NCBI GenBank assembly: GCA_045589215.1
Contig: JAZNOQ010000121.1
Span: 1 to 19,657 of the forward strand
Reading direction: 5' to 3'
From: JAZNOQ01 sp045589215
Lineage (GTDB): Bacteria > Bacillota > Clostridia > Oscillospirales > CAG-272
DNA: 19,657 nt
Position 1 is the first letter of the stretch. The number at the start of each line of letters is the position of its first letter. The translations under genes were made by a program, and so were the position numbers. Positions 15,030 through 19,657 of the stretch are shown piece after piece. The notes under the pieces were generated by a model. It was not told the DNA's origin. It saw only the letters and a list, made by a program, of their open reading frames with translations, and made no database searches.

Positions 15030-15104
15030 AATAGTGTATGCGGCATATTTTCGTTTGTTCAAATCCTACGAACCGCATAAATCCTGAAAACGGAGCTTTT
15101 CAAG

Positions 15105-17108
15105 ATGAACGAAACAAATACAACAAGAAAAACGATCGAAGCCCTGCGCGAGAAGGTAGCCTATTACGCAAAGCAGTATTACGTATACGACTCGCCCGAG
15201 ATCTCCGATTTTGAGTATGATAAGCTCTACGCTTCCCTTTTGAAGCTTGAAGCGGAGCATCCCGAATTCGACAGCCCCGATTCACCGACGAAGCGCGTCG
15301 GAGGCGCGCCGCTCGATAAATTTGATAAGGTCACCCATGCCGTTCGGATGAATTCCCTCTCCGACGTCTTTTCTTATGACGAGCTCACGGAATTTCTTGA
15401 CCGAACGAAGGAGCAGATCCCCGAAATTCTTTATTCGGTCGAACCGAAGATCGACGGCCTTTCGGTATCTCTCGAGTATGTCGATGGTATATTTGTGCGA
15501 GGCGCAACGCGCGGTGACGGCATTACGGGTGAGGATGTGACACAAAATCTCCGAACCGTCTTTTCGATTCCGCTGAAGCTCTCGGAGCCGCTCTCCTTCA
15601 CGGTACGAGGCGAGGTTTATATGCCCCGCGCGGTATTCGAGCGTCTCAACGCCGCACGCGAGAAAAACGGCGAACAGCTTCTTGCAAATCCACGAAATGC
15701 GGCGGCGGGCTCCCTCCGTCAGCTTGATCCGAAAATTACCGCGGAGCGCGCACTCGATCTCTTTCTGTTTAACCTTCAGGAGGGCTCTCTCTACCCCGAC
15801 GGTCACACGCCCGAGCGTCATACCGAAACGCTCGACAGACTTCAGGCTCTCGGCTTCCCCGTGATCGAAAACCGTATCACGGCAAGAAAAGCCGAAGACA
15901 TTATTTCTCACATCGAAAAGATCGGTGCAATGCGCGATGCGCTCGCATACGATATCGACGGCGTGGTGATCAAAACCGACCTTCTTACAGACCGCGCAAG
16001 GCTCGGAGAAGGCACAAATACGCCGAAATGGGCGGTTGCATATAAATTTCCGCCCGAGCAAAAGGATACGCGCCTTCGGTCGATCGAGATCGCCGTCGGA
16101 AGAACGGGAGTTCTGACACCGACCGCGATCTTTGATCCCATTCGTCTCGCGGGAACGACGGTCAGCCGCGCAACCCTTCATAACTATGATTTCATCAAGG
16201 AAAAAGGGATCATGCTCGGAGATCTGATCCGCGTACAAAAGGCGGGAGATATCATTCCTGAGGTCGTCACGGCTCTCCCCGAAAAAAGAACGGGAGACGA
16301 GGTTCCCTTCACGATGCCCGACAGATGCCCCTCCTGCGGCGAGCCCGTAGCATTTGACGAGGACGGCGCGGCAGCACTCCGCTGTACGAACTCTGCTTGT
16401 CCCGCACAGCTCTCGCGCGGCATTGAGCATTTTGCATCGAAGGATGCTATGAGCATAGACGGTCTCGGGCCGCAGATCGTCGATCTGCTTCTTGAAAACG
16501 AACTGGTCCGCGACACATCGGATCTTTACTCGCTTAAGCTCGACGCGGTCGCGAGCCTTGAGCGAATGGGTGAAAAATCGGCTCAAAACCTGCTTGACGC
16601 GATCGAGCGGTCGAAATCGGCAGGACTTGAGCGACTGATCTACGCACTCGGCATCCGCAATATTGGAACGGTCGCTGCTACGGCACTTGCTGCACGTTAC
16701 GGTACACTTGAAGCCTGCTTCGAAGCGACGCGCGAGGAGCTGTGCGCGATACCCGATTTCGGGGAGATCACCGCCGACTGTGTCTTAAATTACTTTTCAC
16801 ATCCGCAAAACGTAGCTCTTTGCCGCCGCCTGATCGACAGAGGTCTCCTGACGTCTGCCATTGCCGCTCCGCAGGGGGATTCCCTAAAGGGACTCACCTT
16901 TGTGCTTACGGGAACGCTCCCGACCTTGACGCGGGACGAAGCGATCGAGCGCATTCGGCAAAAGGGAGGAAAGGTAACAGGCTCGGTCTCAAAGAAAACG
17001 AGCTACGTAATTGCGGGCGAGGAGGCAGGCTCGAAGCTCCGCAAGGCGCAGGAGCTCGGTATCACGATCCTCGACGAAGAAGGACTTCTGAATCTCTTAA
17101 AGGACTGA
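15105..17108 (+). CDS. ligA: NAD-dependent DNA ligase LigA
   Basis: Replicative DNA ligase that seals nicks using NAD, 667 aa, full length. Domain Ia (about 1-65) has YYVYDSPEISDFEYDKLY, which binds NAD. The adenylation domain carries the nucleophile Lys115 in EPKIDG and then RGDG. An OB-fold precedes the four-cysteine zinc finger (CPSC and CTNSAC, about residues 405-430). Helix-hairpin-helix repeats follow (for example GLGPQIVDLL and ALGIRNIGTVAATALA). The BRCT domain closes the protein (about 590-667, LKGLTFVLTGTLP). The start ATG is preceded by CGGAG. The usual pcrA and gatCAB neighbours are absent from this window. The stop lies one base from the stop of a convergent amidase gene, with no terminator between them. 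Confidence 0.97.
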   Translation: MNETNTTRKTIEALREKVAYYAKQYYVYDSPEISDFEYDKLYASLLKLEAEHPEFDSPDSPTKRVGGAPLDKFDKVTHAVRMNSLSDVFSYDELTEFLDRTKEQIPEILYSVEPKIDGLSVSLEYVDGIFVRGATRGDGITGEDVTQNLRTVFSIPLKLSEPLSFTVRGEVYMPRAVFERLNAAREKNGEQLLANPRNAAAGSLRQLDPKITAERALDLFLFNLQEGSLYPDGHTPERHTETLDRLQALGFPVIENRITARKAEDIISHIEKIGAMRDALAYDIDGVVIKTDLLTDRARLGEGTNTPKWAVAYKFPPEQKDTRLRSIEIAVGRTGVLTPTAIFDPIRLAGTTVSRATLHNYDFIKEKGIMLGDLIRVQKAGDIIPEVVTALPEKRTGDEVPFTMPDRCPSCGEPVAFDEDGAAALRCTNSACPAQLSRGIEHFASKDAMSIDGLGPQIVDLLLENELVRDTSDLYSLKLDAVASLERMGEKSAQNLLDAIERSKSAGLERLIYALGIRNIGTVAATALAARYGTLEACFEATREELCAIPDFGEITADCVLNYFSHPQNVALCRRLIDRGLLTSAIAAPQGDSLKGLTFVLTGTLPTLTRDEAIERIRQKGGKVTGSVSKKTSYVIAGEEAGSKLRKAQELGITILDEEGLLNLLKD

Positions 17109-17109
17109 T

Positions 17110-17676
17110 CTACGAAAGTCCCACGTAGGAGACGATCCCCTCGTAGATCCCCTCTGCAAACAGATCAGGGCGGTTTACCATCAGGAACAGATCGTCGGCA
17201 TTCGTCATAAAGCCAAGCTCGACGAGGATGGCGGGCATATTCGTGCGCCGCAGAACGTAAAGGTTCGTTCTCGTTTTCATGCCGCGGTTTCGAAGTCCCG
17301 TTGTCTCGTTAAGCCCCTCAAGAACATCCTCCCCGAGCGAAAACGCTCTCGACGGGCTCGAATATGCAAACGCTTCGCTTCCGCTTACTGCGGGATTGCT
17401 GGAGGTGTTCGCGTGGATGCTGACGAAATAATCAGCCCCCCACGCATTGGCATCGTTTACGCGCGCCATAAGGCTCTCGGAGTTTGTGGAGCCGAGGGAG
17501 GTCGTCGGCGTAGGGCGGGACAGTCTCGTTTCATAATTTCCGCTGACCGAAAGAAGATCCGCGAGGATCCGCCCAACCCGATAGGTAATATCCTGCTCAA
17601 GTACCCCCGACGATTCTGCTCCCGCATTCGGGTTTCGCGGGTTGTGCCCCTGATCGATGTAGATTTTCGTAGCCAC
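17110..17676 (-). CDS. N-acetylmuramoyl-L-alanine amidase (Amidase_3) without signal peptide
   Basis: Zinc amidase that cuts the bond between N-acetylmuramic acid and L-alanine in peptidoglycan. It is 188 aa and consists of the catalytic domain only. Zinc ligands and catalytic Glu are visible: IYIDQGHNP (His11), Glu in GVLEQDITYRVG (about 27), FVSIHANTS (His about 87) and ILVELGFMTN (Glu about 153). There is no signal peptide, membrane segment or wall-binding repeat, so it is not exported by the general pathway. This resembles mother-cell lytic amidases such as B. subtilis CwlC and phage-type amidases, but no phage genes are nearby. The start is GTG at 17674-17676 with GGGAGG seven bases upstream; no earlier ATG fits. 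It is divergent from rsmI and convergent with ligA. Confidence 0.88.
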   Translation of the reverse strand: MATKIYIDQGHNPRNPNAGAESSGVLEQDITYRVGRILADLLSVSGNYETRLSRPTPTTSLGSTNSESLMARVNDANAWGADYFVSIHANTSSNPAVSGSEAFAYSSPSRAFSLGEDVLEGLNETTGLRNRGMKTRTNLYVLRRTNMPAILVELGFMTNADDLFLMVNRPDLFAEGIYEGIVSYVGLS

Positions 17677-17717
17677 GCTCGTTCCTCCCTTTGCCTTCTG
17701 TTTACAAATGATCTCTC

Positions 17718-17723
17718 TATAAT
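17718..17723 (+). promoter_or_regulatory. Possible -10 box of rsmI
   Basis: TATAAT on the plus strand about 83 bases before the rsmI ATG. No good -35 hexamer is seen at 16-18 bases upstream, so the assignment is tentative. It overlaps the minus-strand SigK-like -10 motif of the amidase gene. Confidence 0.4.
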
Positions 17724-17749
17724 TCTATGCGGCAGAGGAAAGCGACGTG
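17720..17749 (-). promoter_or_regulatory. SigK-like promoter motif upstream of the signal-less amidase
   Basis: Minus strand CACG, a 16-base spacer, then CATAGAATTA. The mother-cell SigK consensus is roughly mACm-N16/17-CATAnnnTA, so one position deviates in each half. The motif is short and degenerate, so chance matches are common. It is listed because no SigA promoter is evident for this gene and its product is of a mother-cell amidase type. Confidence 0.3.
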
Positions 17750-17805
17750 ATATCGGAATATACGCGACGCAATGATTTCAAGATTTTCAGAGAAAGGTTT
17801 TCGCT

Positions 17806-18672
17806 ATGTCACAGGAAGAACGCAACAAGATCCTTCCCTCCACCCTCTATCTCGTCGCAACCCCGATCGGCAATCGCGCCGATCTTTCCGAGCGTGCGAT
17901 CAAGGTGCTTTCCGAGGTTGATTTTATTGCCGCAGAGGATACGCGCAACACGATGCGCCTTCTTGATACACTCGGCATTCGTAAGCCGATGGTCTCCTAC
18001 CACGAGCACAATCGCCGCGAAAGAGGCGAGCAGATCGCAGAACGGCTTGAAAACGGCGAATCCTGCGCCCTCGTCACCGATGCGGGTACTCCTGCGATCA
18101 GTGATCCCGGTGAGGATCTCGTGTCCCTCTGTGCCGCACGCGGTATTTCTGTGACCTCGATCCCCGGGTGCTGTGCTTCGATCACCGCGCTCACGCTCTC
18201 AGCACTCCCGACGGGACGGTTTACCTTCGAGGGATTTCTCCCGATGGAGAAAAAGGCGCGCCGCGAGAGGTTGGAGGAGCTGAAAAACGAGCGCCGCACG
18301 ATGCTCTTTCACGAAGCACCGCACAAGCTGTGCGCAACGCTGTCGGATTTTCTCACCGCTTTTGGTTCGGAACGCCGCATTTCGCTTTGTCGCGAGTTGA
18401 CGAAGCTGAACGAGGAGGTATTCCGTACAACGGTCGGAGATGCGGTCGAATATTACAAGTCTAACGATCCGCGCGGCGAGTTTGTCCTTGTGTTGGAAGG
18501 AGCGTCCGAACAGACAAATGACAGCGCATTCTGGCTTGACCTTTCGGTCGAGGAGCACGTCCGCCACTATATGCAAAGCGGAATGACGAAAAACGATGCG
18601 ATCAAGGCGGCGGCGAAGGATCGCGGGGTAAACAAAAACACGGTATATCAGGAAATGATCGGAAAGGATTGA
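17806..18672 (+). CDS. rsmI: 16S rRNA (cytidine-1402-2'-O)-methyltransferase RsmI
   Basis: SAM-dependent enzyme that 2'-O-methylates C1402 of 16S rRNA in the P site, helping start-codon fidelity. It is 288 aa with the tetrapyrrole-methylase fold. Family motifs in order: YLVATPIGNRADLSERA, AAEDTRNT, VSYHEHN, LVTDAGTPAISDPG, LFHEAPHKL, CRELTKLNEEVFR and GEFVLVLEG. The C-terminal part (about residues 250-288, MTKNDAIKAAAKDRGVNKNTVY) matches the helix-turn-helix-like RsmI tail. Ribosome binding site AGAAAGG nine bases before ATG. The next gene has its own promoter 28 bases after the stop. Confidence 0.95.
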   Translation: MSQEERNKILPSTLYLVATPIGNRADLSERAIKVLSEVDFIAAEDTRNTMRLLDTLGIRKPMVSYHEHNRRERGEQIAERLENGESCALVTDAGTPAISDPGEDLVSLCAARGISVTSIPGCCASITALTLSALPTGRFTFEGFLPMEKKARRERLEELKNERRTMLFHEAPHKLCATLSDFLTAFGSERRISLCRELTKLNEEVFRTTVGDAVEYYKSNDPRGEFVLVLEGASEQTNDSAFWLDLSVEEHVRHYMQSGMTKNDAIKAAAKDRGVNKNTVYQEMIGKD

Positions 18673-18699
18673 CCGCACCGATTGTTTACAATATCCCCC

Positions 18700-18728
18700 T
18701 TGACCTTCTCATTCTCTTTTGCTATACT
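18700..18728 (+). promoter_or_regulatory. SigA promoter of the final membrane protein gene
   Basis: TTGACC (18700-18705), 17-base spacer, TATACT (18723-18728) with TGC before the -10 box. Start near 18735, leader about 27 bases. A small inverted repeat, ATTGT-TT-ACAAT (18681-18692), lies just upstream and could be an operator. Confidence 0.7.
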
Positions 18729-18761
18729 GTAAAAAAACAAATCACTTTGCGGAGTTTTCTT

Positions 18762-19607
18762 ATGAGTCAATTCGTACCCGTGAAGAATCGCGCCCTGCTT
18801 CGGCGGATGCTCCTTCTTCTGTCTCTCGGTCTTTTTCTCTTGATCTCGCTGTACATATTCGTGATCGCACCGCTTTATATCCGGTTTTCCAACGACGTTT
18901 TATACATGAGCACGGTGCTCCCCGAGATCTTCAGCATCCTGCTTACGGTCGTCGATATTCTTGTTTTCGGTCTTTTTTACGGAGTGCTTCTTTACGCCGT
19001 TTATCGGTTTGAACTGAAAATGTCACTTCCCTTTGTCTATGTATATGTCGCGTTTATCCTTTACAAGTACGTCGGAAATCTTCTCATGACCTATCTCACG
19101 GACGGTGTGCCGAAAAGCGGTATCACGTCGGACGTTTTAAACATCGGTCTCTATATCCTGCTTGAGCTTCTTCAAACTGCGATCGTTCTCGCGGTTGTCG
19201 CATTGATTCTGTATAAAGCGAAAGAACGCGAAGACATTCGTCTTGAGGCGGCGAAAAAGGCAAAAAAGGACTACGAGCCGTCCACAGAGTATCTTCCCTT
19301 CAGACGGCTTCTGAATTTTAAAAACCCTCTTCAGAAAACCGCCTTTTGGCTATCCTTCGTTCCGATGATCGTGCACGTTCTCCAACGCGTCTATTACGAT
19401 ATTCTCCTTACCATTGCGAACGGCTTTTACGGAAACCCCTTGATCGATATTCTTTGGATGATCCTCTACTACACGCTTGACGTCGTCGCATACGGCGTAG
19501 TCGTCTACTTCATCGAGATCCTTCTTGTGTCGAAGCTCGGTTCCGTCGAGCTCCGTCTGAAGGCGAACGTCTCTGACGGCGAAGAGAACGAACTTTTTAG
19601 AGGCTGA
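18762..19607 (+). CDS. Multi-pass membrane protein of unknown function
   Basis: I do not recognise this family. From the ATG at 18762 it encodes 281 aa with about six to seven membrane segments: one near residues 13-35, two in the region 45-75, one around VYVYVAFILYKYVGNLL, one around YILLELLQTAIVLAVVALIL, and two in the C-terminal third (about 190-265). A charged loop (about 150-180, rich in Lys and Glu) divides the protein in two. I choose this start because GGAG lies eight bases upstream and a promoter ends 33 bases before it. The same frame is open back to a TTG overlapping the rsmI stop, but that extension (31 residues) would be translated through the promoter. The C-terminus is hydrophilic (ANVSDGEENELFRG). 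Confidence 0.8.
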   Translation: MSQFVPVKNRALLRRMLLLLSLGLFLLISLYIFVIAPLYIRFSNDVLYMSTVLPEIFSILLTVVDILVFGLFYGVLLYAVYRFELKMSLPFVYVYVAFILYKYVGNLLMTYLTDGVPKSGITSDVLNIGLYILLELLQTAIVLAVVALILYKAKEREDIRLEAAKKAKKDYEPSTEYLPFRRLLNFKNPLQKTAFWLSFVPMIVHVLQRVYYDILLTIANGFYGNPLIDILWMILYYTLDVVAYGVVVYFIEILLVSKLGSVELRLKANVSDGEENELFRG

Positions 19608-19633
19608 CTTTGGACGCAATATAAAAAGTACGC

Positions 19634-19657
19634 GAGTGAACGGTTAACCGTTCACTC
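19634..19657. terminator. Perfect 24-base palindrome at the window end, probable terminator stem
   Basis: GAGTGAACGG (19634-19643) pairs perfectly with CCGTTCACTC (19648-19657) around TTAA. It begins 27 bases after the final stop codon. A T tract would be expected just beyond the window edge but cannot be seen. Confidence 0.6.

Noticed and set aside
15282..16586. 434-codon minus-strand frame opposite ligA
   Set aside because: Antisense to an intact LigA, with composition typical of the reverse frame of a codon-biased gene.
17110..17676. Amidase as a prophage endolysin
   Set aside because: No holin, structural or integrase genes are in the window; flanking genes are housekeeping. A domesticated origin cannot be excluded.
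1..19657. CRISPR arrays, insertion sequences, tRNA genes or integrated elements
   Set aside because: No repeated spacer pattern, transposase motif, cloverleaf or long terminal repeats were seen on either strand.

Overview
The window looks like a stretch of ordinary chromosome from a low-to-moderate-GC Gram-positive of the class Clostridia (Bacillota), probably an uncultured gut-type lineage. The evidence is strong AGGAGG-type ribosome binding sites, SigA promoters close to TTGACA-N17-TATAAT (often with a TGn extension), the long form of HPF, an RqcH/NFACT protein, a clostridial-style MetRS with HxGN in place of HIGH, and a lipoprotein PotD. The genus cannot be fixed from sequence alone. I see no phage, insertion sequence, CRISPR array, tRNA or rRNA.

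Layout. (1) 1-3343, plus strand: the end of a polyamine-type ABC transporter operon (potB fragment, potC, potD), translationally coupled by 4-base and 1-base overlaps, then a glycerophosphodiester phosphodiesterase gene 12 bases downstream. A strong bidirectional terminator follows. (2) 3382-10999, minus strand: mntP (own promoter), ddl (own promoter starting inside the prmC end), prmC, tatD, metG, an unassigned membrane protein and nagA. nagA, the membrane protein and metG form one tight unit with ATGA overlaps behind a good promoter. A hairpin terminator separates metG from tatD-prmC. (3) 11123-14659, minus strand: rqcH, a NagD-like HAD phosphatase and hpf, each apparently a separate unit with a terminator between neighbours. 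(4) 15105-19607: ligA (+), a signal-less cell-wall amidase (-) convergent with ligA with a single base between their stop codons, rsmI (+) divergent from the amidase, and an unassigned membrane protein (+) with its own promoter. A palindrome, probably a terminator stem, closes the window.

Functional picture. Much of the content is translation quality and ribosome maintenance (metG, prmC, rsmI, hpf, rqcH), with cell-wall precursor and amino-sugar metabolism (ddl, nagA, amidase), DNA replication and repair (ligA, perhaps tatD), and transport and ion homeostasis (potBCD, mntP). The most unusual item is the roughly 150-base leader of hpf, which can fold by eye into a compact three-way junction, with an alternative helix overlapping one arm and a possible weak hairpin over the Shine-Dalgarno. 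Other points worth a second look are a PotD-like lipoprotein with an added C-terminal membrane anchor and altered polyamine-pocket residues, and a mother-cell-type amidase with a SigK-like promoter motif. I did not find a convincing multi-gene novel system; these are mostly well-known families.
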